DNA of 36,843 nucleotides from an uncultured Saprospirales bacterium (GCA_938008535.1 CALLKF010000199.1:1-36843); one strand, 5' to 3'; numbered from the stretch's first letter, positions 16,943 to 25,740 are shown. Numbers and translations are program-made. Notes: a model not told the origin generated them from the sequence alone.

Positions 16943-18175
16943 ATGGCAAAAGAAGTTTCATTTCCGAAAGAAAAAATCAAGATTTTATTATTAGAAGGTT
17001 TGCACCAATCTGCATTCAACGAATTTCATAAAAAAGGATACACAAGCATTGACAGCTACAAAGAAGCAATGACTGAAGAAGAATTATTGGCTTGCATCGA
17101 AAACTATCATATTATAGGTATTCGTTCTAAGACAAATTTAACTGCAGCCGTTTTAGAGAAAGCAAAAAAACTCATGACTATTGGTTGTTTCTGCATTGGA
17201 ACCAACCAAGTAGATTTAAAAAAAGCGACTGAATTAGGTATTCCTGTTTTTAATTCACCATATTCAAACACACGTTCAGTTGCCGAATTAATCATTGGAA
17301 ATTCCATTATGCTGTTGCGAGGAATTCCACAAAAAAACAAAGCAGCACATGAAGGTAACTGGCAAAAAACAGCTTCAAAAAGTTATGAGTTGCGTGGCAA
17401 AACCATTGGTATTATTGGCTATGGTCACATTGGAACACAAGTTTCTGTGATGGGTGAAAGTATGGGTTTGAAAGTAATTTATTTTGATGTAGAACCGAAA
17501 TTGCCTTTAGGAAATGCAAATGTTGTTGACACGTTAGAAGAATTATTCCAAAAATCTGACATAGTAACATTACATGTGCCTGCAACACCTCAAACAAAAA
17601 ATATGATTGGCGAAAAAGAATTTGCACTCATGAAAGATGGTGTTATTTTCCAAAACCTTTCGCGCGGAACAGTAGTAGATATTGATGCGTTGGCTGCTGC
17701 CGTAAAAAGTGGAAAAGTTGGTGGTGCTGCTGTTGATGTTTTTCCTGTTGAACCAAAACAAAATGGCATTGGCTTTGAATCTCCATTAATTGGTTTAGAT
17801 AGTGTAATACTAACACCACATGTTGGTGGCTCTACACAAGAAGCACAAGAAAATATTGGCTCTGAAGTTGCTGTAAAACTAACTGGCTTTTTAGATAATG
17901 GAAGTACGTTAGGTTCCATGTCAGTACCAGAAATTAGTTTATCTATCCAACAAAATACACGTCGAGTATTGCATTTCCATCATAATGTTCCTGGTGTTTT
18001 AAGCGAAATAAATTCAATTCTTTCAAAACATGATGTAAATATTTTAGCACAATATTTAAAAACGAACGAAACCATTGGTTACGTTGTTTTAGATGTTGAT
18101 GCGAACGCTGATTTAGAAATGATGGAAGATTTAAAGAAAGTAAAAAACACGATTAAAGCTAGAATATTATATTAA
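16943..18175 (+). CDS. serA: D-3-phosphoglycerate dehydrogenase with ACT domain
   Basis: SerA oxidises 3-phosphoglycerate to 3-phosphohydroxypyruvate, the first step of serine synthesis. At 410 residues it has exactly the length and layout of the E. coli enzyme. It has the Rossmann motif GYGHIG (159-164), catalytic R241, E270 and H293 (E. coli R240, E269, H292), the W139 region and a C-terminal ACT domain from about 335 (LHFHHNVPGVLSEINSIL), where serine binds as feedback inhibitor. Conserved blocks such as GCFCIGTNQVDL and GGSTQEAQENIG are shared with the proteobacterial enzyme. It stands alone, with no serC/serB neighbours. A -7 element four bases from the ATG suggests a near-leaderless transcript. 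Confidence 0.98.
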   Translation: MAKEVSFPKEKIKILLLEGLHQSAFNEFHKKGYTSIDSYKEAMTEEELLACIENYHIIGIRSKTNLTAAVLEKAKKLMTIGCFCIGTNQVDLKKATELGIPVFNSPYSNTRSVAELIIGNSIMLLRGIPQKNKAAHEGNWQKTASKSYELRGKTIGIIGYGHIGTQVSVMGESMGLKVIYFDVEPKLPLGNANVVDTLEELFQKSDIVTLHVPATPQTKNMIGEKEFALMKDGVIFQNLSRGTVVDIDALAAAVKSGKVGGAAVDVFPVEPKQNGIGFESPLIGLDSVILTPHVGGSTQEAQENIGSEVAVKLTGFLDNGSTLGSMSVPEISLSIQQNTRRVLHFHHNVPGVLSEINSILSKHDVNILAQYLKTNETIGYVVLDVDANADLEMMEDLKKVKNTIKARILY

Positions 18176-18213
18176 GTAGATACGTTAAATAATTTTATTT
18201 CGTTTATACTATC

Positions 18214-18945
18214 ATGAGAAAGAAAGTCATTTTATTGATTTGTTTATTGATTGTATTTGCGAGTTCTTACATCTACTTTCATTTCTTTAGTTCACTTCAA
18301 AATAAATATCTTACAAAAGAGCAAAAAGTAATGGTGCAAAATATTCCGTATTCTGTACAATTATCAACTCTCAACATTGAAAAAAATCAACTTTATTGTA
18401 ACTATAAATCAGCAAATAAAAAAGAGAAAATAGCTTTAATAAACAAAGCAAAAACACTTTATATTGAACAAATCTCAAATCATATTTTTCCTTATTGGTA
18501 TGGCACAAAATGGGATTTTAATGGTACAACACAAACACCACAACAAGGCAAAATTGCATGTGGCTATTTTGTAACAACTATTTTAGAAGACATAGACTTT
18601 CCTTTAAACAGAGTTTCATTAGCGTGCATGGCTTCAGAAGAAATGATTAAAAATCTAACACAATCGAAATACATCTATCATATTTCAAACACTTCCATTT
18701 CTGCTTTTGAAAGTAAAATAAAAGACATTGGAAAAGGAATTTACATTGTTGGCTTAGACAAGCATACAGGATTTATATTGTATGATGAAAAAGGAGTTTT
18801 CTTTATACATTCAGGTGGCCGATTTCCTTGTCATGTTCGTAAAGAAAAAATAAAAGAAAGTCCTACCATAATAAAATCCCAATATAAAGTAGTTGGAAAA
18901 ATTTCTGACGATGAACAATTTATCCTAAAATGGCTAAGCTATTAA
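18214..18945 (+). CDS. Membrane-anchored papain-like (NlpC/P60-type) protein, divergent
   Basis: The 243-residue protein starts with a basic residue cluster and one hydrophobic helix (about 4-23), a signal anchor or signal peptide. The core resembles papain-fold peptidases/amidases: YWYGTKWDFNGTT (94-106), IACGYFVTTIL with C116 as candidate nucleophile, then KHTGFIL with H184 and FFIHSGG with H199. The order Cys-His and the substrate-groove WYGT motif fit NlpC/P60-like enzymes, but I cannot name the exact family; a similar conserved hypothetical exists in Bacteroidota as far as I recall. A periplasmic cell-wall or peptide-processing role is inferred. It follows serA by 38 bases and converges on the stress protein gene. 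Confidence 0.75.
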   Translation: MRKKVILLICLLIVFASSYIYFHFFSSLQNKYLTKEQKVMVQNIPYSVQLSTLNIEKNQLYCNYKSANKKEKIALINKAKTLYIEQISNHIFPYWYGTKWDFNGTTQTPQQGKIACGYFVTTILEDIDFPLNRVSLACMASEEMIKNLTQSKYIYHISNTSISAFESKIKDIGKGIYIVGLDKHTGFILYDEKGVFFIHSGGRFPCHVRKEKIKESPTIIKSQYKVVGKISDDEQFILKWLSY

Positions 18946-18967
18946 ATATCAAAATGAATAAAAATTA

Positions 18968-19792
18968 TTATTCTTTGTGATAAACCAACAATGGAACTTT
19001 GGTTTGCATTGCCATCAGTTTCGTATTACTTTGCATAAATAATCTTTCTAAAATTGTTTTTTTATGTGTAGACATTACTACTAAATCTACTTGTTTTTCT
19101 TCCAAGTAATGATCAATTCCTTCTTTTACATCTGCGCCATCAACAGTGTCTAATTTTATTTTTTCTTCACCAAATGCACGGTTTAACTGAATCATCAAAT
19201 GTTCATTAATTGGTTCGAAGAAAAATCCAGTATTAACATTGAGTAAGGTTACGTTATGTGCACCAATTTCATCAGATAGTGCAAATAATTTATGTAATAC
19301 AGAAGTATCATCTTCCTTCAATTCATCTAAATAAACAATTGAAAATATTCCGTCAAATACAGCATCTTTTGGCACTAACAACACTGGAACTTCAACACGC
19401 ATTAATACTGAACTAGCATTACTTCCAATTAGTTTATTCACTAAATTATTGTCGCCAGTGGTTCCCATAACTAACAAATCACACGCATTATTTTTAGTAA
19501 AAGAAATAATTTCATCCGTAATGGTTCCCATTTCAACAGTTGATTCTACATCAAAACCTTCTTCTTCCAATTTAGATTTCAAAGCTGCAGTTTGGTTTTC
19601 AGCAGAAATTCTAATATCATCTAATAACTGCTGTGGAATTACTGTTTCCACATGTGTATACATGGTTGCAGGAATGTTGTAGGAATGAAACAAATGAATG
19701 GTAGCAGTTGATTTGTTGGCAAGATATTTTACAACTTGCAATGCTTTTTCAGATGCTTCTGAAAAGTCGGTTGGAAATACAATTTTTTTCAT
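18968..19792 (-). CDS. Tandem universal stress protein (two UspA domains)
   Basis: Two Usp domains are fused. The first begins MKKIVFPTDFSEASEKAL and contains the ATP-binding pattern G-2X-G-9X-G-S (MGTTGDNNLVNKLIGSNASS), so it probably binds ATP. The second (from about residue 145, IFSIVYLDELKEDD) keeps the fold, ending STHKKTILERLFMQSNT, but lacks the glycine pattern and probably does not bind nucleotide. I choose the ATG at 19792 because it gives the canonical KKIVFPTDFS start; an upstream ATG at 19861 would add 23 residues with no Usp character. The protein is cytoplasmic, and its physiological role in stress or anaerobic survival is inferred from the family. Confidence 0.9.
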   Translation of the reverse strand: MKKIVFPTDFSEASEKALQVVKYLANKSTATIHLFHSYNIPATMYTHVETVIPQQLLDDIRISAENQTAALKSKLEEEGFDVESTVEMGTITDEIISFTKNNACDLLVMGTTGDNNLVNKLIGSNASSVLMRVEVPVLLVPKDAVFDGIFSIVYLDELKEDDTSVLHKLFALSDEIGAHNVTLLNVNTGFFFEPINEHLMIQLNRAFGEEKIKLDTVDGADVKEGIDHYLEEKQVDLVVMSTHKKTILERLFMQSNTKLMAMQTKVPLLVYHKE

Positions 19793-19909
19793 ATGCTTAT
19801 TATTTTTTTTAAGAATTTGATTTTCGTTTGTGATTACGTTGCACAATTGCATTACATTCACTAAGTAACATTTACACTAACAAAGTTTAACAGAAATCAG
19901 CAATTTAAC

Positions 19910-19925
19910 CATGATTAAAATCATG
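19910..19925. repeat. Short palindrome upstream of the universal stress protein gene
   Basis: CATGATT, two bases, AATCATG: a perfect seven-base inverted repeat, about 120 bases upstream of the stress protein start and 50 bases past the DUF1295 stop. No T-tract follows on either strand, so an operator is more likely than a terminator. Confidence 0.4.
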
Positions 19926-19974
19926 TTGTTATTTGAATTAAATCAGTTTAAAGAAGTTTCGCACACCATGTAAG

Positions 19975-20772
19975 TTACCAAAATTTTGGCACAAATGCAG
20001 AAGTATTTTTGATGTAGTCTTGGTATACAATATTGTCTTTGTATTTGCTTTCCAGCATTGGAACACCTGACACTTTGGTGAGCAGCCACGTTAATGTAAT
20101 TGGTGAAAGTATGCTGATAAATGTTTGAATTGGATGAAAGAAATTAATTGAAATAATCCAGATGGACCACCACATTAACGCTTCACCGAAATAGTTTGGA
20201 TGTCGTGTATATTTCCACAAACCTGTTGTTAAGATTTTACCTTTATTTTCAGGATTTTTTTTGAAAACATTCTTTTGATAATCACCAACTGCTTCAAAAA
20301 TAAAACCAATCAACCATAGAAAAATTCCTACATAAGTAAGATTTGAAATTGGTGTAAAATATTGATTCGAGTGTATCATCGGCAATGCAATAATGAACAT
20401 AAAGAAACCTTGCAACAAAAATACTTGCAGCAATGCACCTAGACATTGCGGAATATTTTTCTTCGTCCATAATTTTCTGAAATTAATATAACGCCAATCT
20501 TCTGGTTGATTCCAGTTCTTCATTAAAATATGAAAAGCCAGTCGAAAACCCCAAATAAAAACTAAGTAATGTATTATCGTAGAAGTTGTAGTAACACCGC
20601 GAACGCCTTGTAAATAGAGTTCTGCGTTCATTTCAAAAATAAACGCCAGCAAACAAAAACCCAAACTCCAAAATATGTCAACAATGCTGTTGTTTTTCAG
20701 CACTTGCGCAATTACAAAAACAATACTCATAAAAATGAGAATGATTGAAAGAGGTGCCAAATAAGTTTGCAT
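19975..20772 (-). CDS. DUF1295 membrane protein (steroid 5-alpha-reductase/ICMT-like)
   Basis: This is an integral membrane protein of 265 residues with about six helices. The family motif GLWKYTRHPNYFGEALMWW (184-202), with H191-P192-N193-Y194, marks DUF1295 proteins, related in fold to steroid 5-alpha-reductases and isoprenylcysteine methyltransferases. Such proteins are reductases or methyltransferases acting on lipid-like substrates; the actual substrate is unknown. The ATG is only three bases past the sucB stop, so it is the last gene of the sucA-sucB transcript. The TCA-cycle neighbourhood does not itself explain the function. Confidence 0.9.
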   Translation of the reverse strand: MQTYLAPLSIILIFMSIVFVIAQVLKNNSIVDIFWSLGFCLLAFIFEMNAELYLQGVRGVTTTSTIIHYLVFIWGFRLAFHILMKNWNQPEDWRYINFRKLWTKKNIPQCLGALLQVFLLQGFFMFIIALPMIHSNQYFTPISNLTYVGIFLWLIGFIFEAVGDYQKNVFKKNPENKGKILTTGLWKYTRHPNYFGEALMWWSIWIISINFFHPIQTFISILSPITLTWLLTKVSGVPMLESKYKDNIVYQDYIKNTSAFVPKFW

Positions 20773-20775
20773 GTT

Positions 20776-22092
20776 TTATAATTCTAACAACGCTTTTACT
20801 GGATCAACGCCAACCAACATTTTTTCTGGATTTTCTAAATAATCTTTTACAGAAACTAAGAACCCAACACTTTCTTTTCCATCAACAATTCTATGATCAT
20901 AACTCAAAGCCAAATACATCATCGGTCTGATTTCTACTTTTCCGTTGATTGCCATGGGTCTGTCTTGTATTTTATGCATACCTAAAATAGCGCTTTGCGG
21001 TTGGTTGATAATTGGTGTTGACATTAACGAACCGAACACACCACCATTCGTAATTGTGAATGTGCCGCCTTCCATATCTTGCATCGACAAGTTACCATCT
21101 CGACCTAATAATGCTAAGCGTTTAATGTCTTTTTCTATTTCAGCAAAACTCATACTTTCTGCATTTCTGATAACCGGAACCACTAAACCTTTTGGCGTAG
21201 AAACCGCAATAGAAATGTCGCAAAAATCATGATACACAATATTTTCATCGTCTATGTAAGCGTTGATTGATGGATATTTTTGAAGCGACAACGTACATGC
21301 TTTGGTGAAGAACGACATAAAACCTAAACCGATTCCATTTTTTTCTTCAAACGATTTTTTATACGTATCACGAATTTGATTGATGCGTGTCATGTCCACT
21401 TCGTTGAACGTAGTTAACATAGCCGTTTCATTTTTCACAGCAACCAATCTGCGAGAAATCGTTTTGCGCATACGCGACATTTTTTCTATTTTTTCACTTC
21501 GTGAAAAGTTGTTAGTCGATAGTCGATGGTCGATGGTTTTTTCAGCTTCTTTCTTTTCTATGGACTGTGTACTATCCACTATGGGCTTTTCAACTTTCAA
21601 CGCATCTTCTTTGGTGATTCTTCCATCAACACCAGTTCCATTTACATCTTTATTTTCAACACCTTTTTCGTCTAATATTTTTTGTGCTGCTGGCGATGCG
21701 GCGCCTGTTGCGTAGGTTGTATTTTGGTCATTGGCAATTTGTGATTGGTCATTAGTTGCTTTTGATTCAGCTTTTGTTTCTTCTATCTTTGCTTCTTCTT
21801 TTTTCTCTTCAACTTTCTCTATTGACTGCTGACTATTGACTATCGCCTGAACACCATCTGTATCAATAAATGCTACTACTTCGCCGATTTTTATATCATC
21901 GCCTTCTTTTGCAACAAAGCTTATTGTTCCTGAAACTTCTGCAGGCAATTCAAAGGTTGCTTTATCAGATTCAAATTCGGCTAATGGTTGATCTATTTTT
22001 ACAAAATCACCATCCTTTACTAACCAAGATGCCAAGGTTACTTCTGTTACCGATTCGCCAACGGTTGGTACTTTTATTTCTATTTTGCTCAT
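20776..22092 (-). CDS. sucB: 2-oxoglutarate dehydrogenase E2, dihydrolipoyl succinyltransferase
   Basis: The E2 core of the 2-oxoglutarate dehydrogenase complex transfers succinyl from lipoate to CoA. The 438-residue protein has one lipoyl domain (1-80) with the lipoylated K44 in ESDKATFELP, a peripheral-subunit binding domain at about 130-167 (SPAAQKILDEKG...GRITKEDAL), and the acyltransferase domain from about 203 with catalytic HRIVDG (H400, D404) near the C-terminus. The two linkers are unusual: residues about 84-92, 112-124, 170-179 and 184-194 are encoded by four degenerate heptamer arrays (IVNSQQSIE and IVDSTQSIE appear as near-copies). Sits between a lipoprotein gene and DUF1295 on the minus strand. 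Confidence 0.97.
   Translation of the reverse strand: MSKIEIKVPTVGESVTEVTLASWLVKDGDFVKIDQPLAEFESDKATFELPAEVSGTISFVAKEGDDIKIGEVVAFIDTDGVQAIVNSQQSIEKVEEKKEEAKIEETKAESKATNDQSQIANDQNTTYATGAASPAAQKILDEKGVENKDVNGTGVDGRITKEDALKVEKPIVDSTQSIEKKEAEKTIDHRLSTNNFSRSEKIEKMSRMRKTISRRLVAVKNETAMLTTFNEVDMTRINQIRDTYKKSFEEKNGIGLGFMSFFTKACTLSLQKYPSINAYIDDENIVYHDFCDISIAVSTPKGLVVPVIRNAESMSFAEIEKDIKRLALLGRDGNLSMQDMEGGTFTITNGGVFGSLMSTPIINQPQSAILGMHKIQDRPMAINGKVEIRPMMYLALSYDHRIVDGKESVGFLVSVKDYLENPEKMLVGVDPVKALLEL
21508..21537. repeat. Heptamer array 1 in the sucB second linker
   Basis: Plus-strand 7-base words AGTCGAT, AGTCGAT and GGTCGAT follow one another, with a degenerate fourth (GGTTTTT). The array encodes the TIDHRLSTNN part of the linker between the subunit-binding and catalytic domains. 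Confidence 0.75.
21558..21585. repeat. Heptamer array 2 in the sucB second linker
   Basis: Four 7-base words on the plus strand: CTATGGA, CTGTGTA, CTATCCA and CTATGGG. It encodes PIVDSTQSIE of the second linker, 20 bases from array 1. Confidence 0.7.
21724..21758. repeat. Heptamer array 3 in the sucB first linker
   Basis: Five 7-base words on the plus strand: TTGGTCA, TTGGCAA, TTTGTGA, TTGGTCA and TTAGTTG. It encodes ATNDQSQIANDQN between the lipoyl and subunit-binding domains. Confidence 0.75.
21819..21846. repeat. Heptamer array 4 in the sucB first linker
   Basis: Four 7-base words on the plus strand: CTATTGA, CTGCTGA, CTATTGA and CTATCGC. It encodes AIVNSQQSIE right after the lipoyl domain. 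Confidence 0.75.
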
Positions 22093-22135
22093 TATTTAGA
22101 TTATTAGATATTTAGATTCAAGATTATTAGACAAA
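22093..22135. repeat. Degenerate array of about 8-base words before sucB
   Basis: The TTAG or AAG core recurs at spacings of 8, 8, 7 and 8 bases directly upstream of the sucB ATG, in the 60-base gap after the lipoprotein gene. Its style matches the heptamer arrays although the period drifts. Confidence 0.55.
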
Positions 22136-22152
22136 TTTAGTTCTTTATTAGT

Positions 22153-22773
22153 TTAATATTCTCCAATTTTTATTGTGTTTAATGGTGTTACATTATAACC
22201 AGATTCTAAAAAAATAACTGCTCTAGAATCTGCAGTTATATTCTGATATAATTTGAATTTTAACCATGTAAAATTATGGTTTGTATTACCAAAACTATCA
22301 TCCATTATAGCCAAGTAATATATTCCTGTACTTGTATCAACTTTACTCATATCAATACTTACAGTTAATCCAGATGGATTGTAATTGAAAATTTGATATG
22401 GCAAAATGTGTTGATTACTAAAATTACTTTGAGAAATTGTGTCATTTATTAAAAATGATTTGAATCTAAACAACGAATCATAGGCAAAAAAATCATTTCT
22501 TACCGAACCAAATCCAAAACTAGTTTCAGAAAGAAATTCCAAATGTGTGTAGATAGCAACTAAATCAGATTGTCCATCATCATTTACATCATAATACAGT
22601 GTGTCTATTTTGGTAGTGTCAAAATCAGCATTAATTTTAAAAGTATCATTATATACTTTGCGTATGAATATTGGTGCATTATTTTCTTTCATATTACACG
22701 ATATAAATCCGAATAACAACATTATTAGAATGCAATAAATTGTATTTAAAATATGTTTCGTATGTTTTATCAT
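22153..22773 (-). CDS. Predicted lipoprotein between sucA and sucB
   Basis: I do not recognise the family. The 206-residue product has a lipoprotein signal peptide with the lipid-attachment Cys at position 26 (LLFGFISC), so it is an envelope protein. A DVNDDGQSDLVAI segment near 68-80 looks like an FG-GAP/EF-hand-type calcium loop followed by a strand; the rest is beta-rich (TGIYYLAIMDDS). It starts 17 bases after the sucA stop and ends 60 bases before the sucB ATG, so it appears to be transcribed with the 2-oxoglutarate dehydrogenase genes even though it is exported. Strand and spacing make it a real gene; no frame defects are visible. AT-rich codon use is slightly stronger than in sucA/sucB. 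Confidence 0.8.
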   Translation of the reverse strand: MIKHTKHILNTIYCILIMLLFGFISCNMKENNAPIFIRKVYNDTFKINADFDTTKIDTLYYDVNDDGQSDLVAIYTHLEFLSETSFGFGSVRNDFFAYDSLFRFKSFLINDTISQSNFSNQHILPYQIFNYNPSGLTVSIDMSKVDTSTGIYYLAIMDDSFGNTNHNFTWLKFKLYQNITADSRAVIFLESGYNVTPLNTIKIGEY

Positions 22774-22790
22774 TTATACTATAATTAATT

Positions 22791-25589
22791 TCAACTAAAC
22801 GCCAATTCTACCAACGCTTTCTGTTCTTTTTCATGCAGTTTACTGAAACCAGTTGCAGGTGATGCTGCTTGTGGTCTTGCTATGCATTGTAAGTATTTTG
22901 CTTTGCTGTAATTTAATAATAAGAAGCCATACGCACCCATATTTATTGGCTCTTCCTGAACCCAATGGAATGTTGCTTTACCATATTTTTTGATAATGGC
23001 ATCCAGTTGCGTATCTGCTAATGGATATAACTGTTCCAAACGCACAATAGCTACATCGGTTCTATTATCAGCTTCTTTTTTTGCTAATAAATCATAATAA
23101 ATTTTACCAGTACATAACAACACTTTTTTTACTTGCATCGCCTCTACTGTATTGGCATCATCAATTACTTCCTGGAATTTTCCTTCGTATATTTTAGAAA
23201 TATTGTCCACGCATTTTGGATGGCGCAACAATGATTTTGGCGACATATTGATCATTGGTTTTCTGAACGACCAAGCTAATTGTCTTCTTATTGCATGGAA
23301 GAAATTGGCTGGCGAAGTGATGTTAGTCACCACCATATTATTTTCACCACATAATTGCAAGAAGCGTTCTAAGCGTGCCGAACTGTGTTCTGGACCAGCG
23401 CCTTCATAACCGTGTGGCAATAACAAAACCAAACCACTTTGTCTGTTCCATTTTGTTTCACAAGATGCAATGAATTGGTCGATAATAATTTGTGCGCCGT
23501 TATCGAAATCGCCGAACTGTGCTTCCCAAATGGTTAATGGTGCTGGCGATGGCAAGGAATATCCAAACTCAAAACCTAAAATTCCATACTCAGATAAGTG
23601 TGAATTAAAGATTCTGAATTTTCCCTGATTACCATCTTCAGCAATAAAATCTAAACGATTGTATTCTGCGCCAGTTACTTCATCATACAAGCACGCGTGA
23701 CGATGTGAGAACGTTCCACGTTTTACATCTTCGCCACTTAAACGCACATCTTTTCCATCTAATAAAATAGAACCGTATGCTATTAACTCACCAGCAGCCC
23801 AATCTACTGTGTTGTTTTCACGCATCATTATTCTGCGTTGTTCTAAATATTGTTGTATCTTTTTTAATGAATTGAATCCTTCTGGAACTTTCACCAATGC
23901 TTTAATTATCTTAACTAAATTCTCTTTCGATATTTTAGTTTCTGGCGATGATTGAAAATCTTGTGCAGTTGCTTTTCGCAAAGCACTCCAAGCTAATTCG
24001 GTTTTTTGTGGTGTGTATTTTTTTTCTTGTTGCTTATAATCATTCAACCGATTTTGCAATTCGCTCCAAAAATTTTCTTCTAATTTTTTTGCCATTTCTG
24101 CTTCGGCAATTCCCCAATCATACATCTTTTTATTGTATAAATCTCGAACACCAACATGGTCTTTTATAATCTTATACATTTGTGGTTGCGTATAAGATGG
24201 ATCATCGCCTTCGTTGTGGCCCCATTTTCTATAACAAACCATATCAATAAAAACGTCTTTATTAAATTTCTGACGATATTCTGCGGCCAACTCTGCAACA
24301 TAGGTTACACATTCTACATCATCACCATTAACATGAAAAACAGGTGCTTGAATAGTGGATGCTATAGAAGTGCAATAATTGGAAGTTCGTGCATCATCAA
24401 AGTCAGTAGTGAAACCAATTTGGTTATTGATCACAAAATGAATGGTGCCGCCTACTGTATATCCTTTCAGCGATTGCATTTGCAACACTTCATAAACAAT
24501 ACCTTGTCCAGCCACCGCAGCATCACCATGTATAGTAATCGGTAATATTTTATCGTAATCTGAATTGTAAATGGCATCTGCCTTTGCTCGACAAAAACCT
24601 TGAACCACAGGATTTACTGCTTCTAAATGTGAAGGATTTGGAAGCAATTTTATATACACCTCTTTCTTATCCATCGTTTCGTATTGCGACAAATAACCTA
24701 AGTGATATTTTACGTCACCAGTGCCTGTAGAAAAATCGTTGGGTGCGATGCCTTCAAACTCTGAGAATACTTGCTCGTACGTTTTACCAACTATATTACA
24801 CAATACGTTTAATCGTCCGCGATGCGCCATACCGATAACTACTTCTTGTACATCTAAATTGGCAGCAACATTTATCATAGCATCTAACGCTGGAATCGTA
24901 GATTCGCCACCTTCTAATGAAAAGCGTTTTTGTCCGATGTATTTTGTTCCTAAGAATTTTTCTAAAACTTCTGATTCATTTAATTTTTCTAAAATTCTTT
25001 TTTTCTTTTCAAATGGATGCTCGTAAGCAATATAACCATGTTCAATTTGTTCGCGCATCCAAGCACGCTCTTCTCTGTCTAAAATGTAATTATATTCCCA
25101 TCCGATGGTACGGCAATATATTTTTTTTAAACGTTCGATGATAATATATAATTTAGCTTTACCAATTCCGATTTCATTTCCTGCATGAAATTCAACTTCT
25201 AAATCAGTTTCATCTAAACCAAAATAATGCAGTTCTAAATCAGCGTGGCGATCGCGGCGCGGACGCAACGGATTGGTGTGTGCTATTAGATGTCCTTTGT
25301 TTCTATAACCTGAAATTAATTTTAAAACTCTGAATTCTTTTGGTGAAACGATTTCAACAGATGAAACCTCAACCCCTAAAGGGACTTCTTTCCCAATGAC
25401 ATGGTTCGTGTCTTCACGAATCAAAGCTTTGTTGCCAGTATTAAATTCACCAAATTTATATGCTAAATCGAAACCAGCGAAAAAGTTACGCCAATCGGCA
25501 TCCACTGCATTTGGATTTTTTAGATATTCTTGATATTGCGCATCAATAAAATGTGGATCGGCGTTGGTTAATATGGATAAATCTTGCAT
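22791..25589 (-). CDS. sucA: 2-oxoglutarate dehydrogenase E1 component
   Basis: E1 decarboxylates 2-oxoglutarate with thiamine diphosphate and succinylates the lipoyl group of SucB. At 932 residues it has full length. The sequence shows the N-terminal PNAVDADWRNFF helix that binds the other subunits, GMAHRGRLNVL at 253-263, HLEAVNP at 321-327, HGDAAVAGQG at 354-363 and NNQIGFTT at 388-395 (the GDG-to-NN thiamine diphosphate/Mg site). The pyrimidine-binding half contains the TFSHRHACLYDE and EYGILGFEFGYS blocks. The ATG at 25589 gives the canonical N-terminus. It heads the sucA-lipoprotein-sucB-DUF1295 run, divergent from rpsT; the E3 subunit is not in the window. Confidence 0.98.
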   Translation of the reverse strand: MQDLSILTNADPHFIDAQYQEYLKNPNAVDADWRNFFAGFDLAYKFGEFNTGNKALIREDTNHVIGKEVPLGVEVSSVEIVSPKEFRVLKLISGYRNKGHLIAHTNPLRPRRDRHADLELHYFGLDETDLEVEFHAGNEIGIGKAKLYIIIERLKKIYCRTIGWEYNYILDREERAWMREQIEHGYIAYEHPFEKKKRILEKLNESEVLEKFLGTKYIGQKRFSLEGGESTIPALDAMINVAANLDVQEVVIGMAHRGRLNVLCNIVGKTYEQVFSEFEGIAPNDFSTGTGDVKYHLGYLSQYETMDKKEVYIKLLPNPSHLEAVNPVVQGFCRAKADAIYNSDYDKILPITIHGDAAVAGQGIVYEVLQMQSLKGYTVGGTIHFVINNQIGFTTDFDDARTSNYCTSIASTIQAPVFHVNGDDVECVTYVAELAAEYRQKFNKDVFIDMVCYRKWGHNEGDDPSYTQPQMYKIIKDHVGVRDLYNKKMYDWGIAEAEMAKKLEENFWSELQNRLNDYKQQEKKYTPQKTELAWSALRKATAQDFQSSPETKISKENLVKIIKALVKVPEGFNSLKKIQQYLEQRRIMMRENNTVDWAAGELIAYGSILLDGKDVRLSGEDVKRGTFSHRHACLYDEVTGAEYNRLDFIAEDGNQGKFRIFNSHLSEYGILGFEFGYSLPSPAPLTIWEAQFGDFDNGAQIIIDQFIASCETKWNRQSGLVLLLPHGYEGAGPEHSSARLERFLQLCGENNMVVTNITSPANFFHAIRRQLAWSFRKPMINMSPKSLLRHPKCVDNISKIYEGKFQEVIDDANTVEAMQVKKVLLCTGKIYYDLLAKKEADNRTDVAIVRLEQLYPLADTQLDAIIKKYGKATFHWVQEEPINMGAYGFLLLNYSKAKYLQCIARPQAASPATGFSKLHEKEQKALVELAFS

Positions 25590-25673
25590 ACGAGTAAAAT
25601 AATATTAGAACACAAATATCGTTGTTTTGTTGGGAATTATTTTGATAAAAATTGTGAAATACAATGCGTAATT

Positions 25674-25740
25674 TTGATTTTCAAGTTGAGATTCGATGGA
25701 GATGATATGAATGAATAGCATTTTAAATACTGAAAATCAA
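25674..25740. repeat. Widely spaced inverted repeat in the sucA-rpsT gap
   Basis: TTGATTTTCA (25674-25683) and its exact complement TGAAAATCAA (25731-25740) flank 47 bases. Such an arrangement may be a looped operator or chance in AT-rich DNA. Confidence 0.35.
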
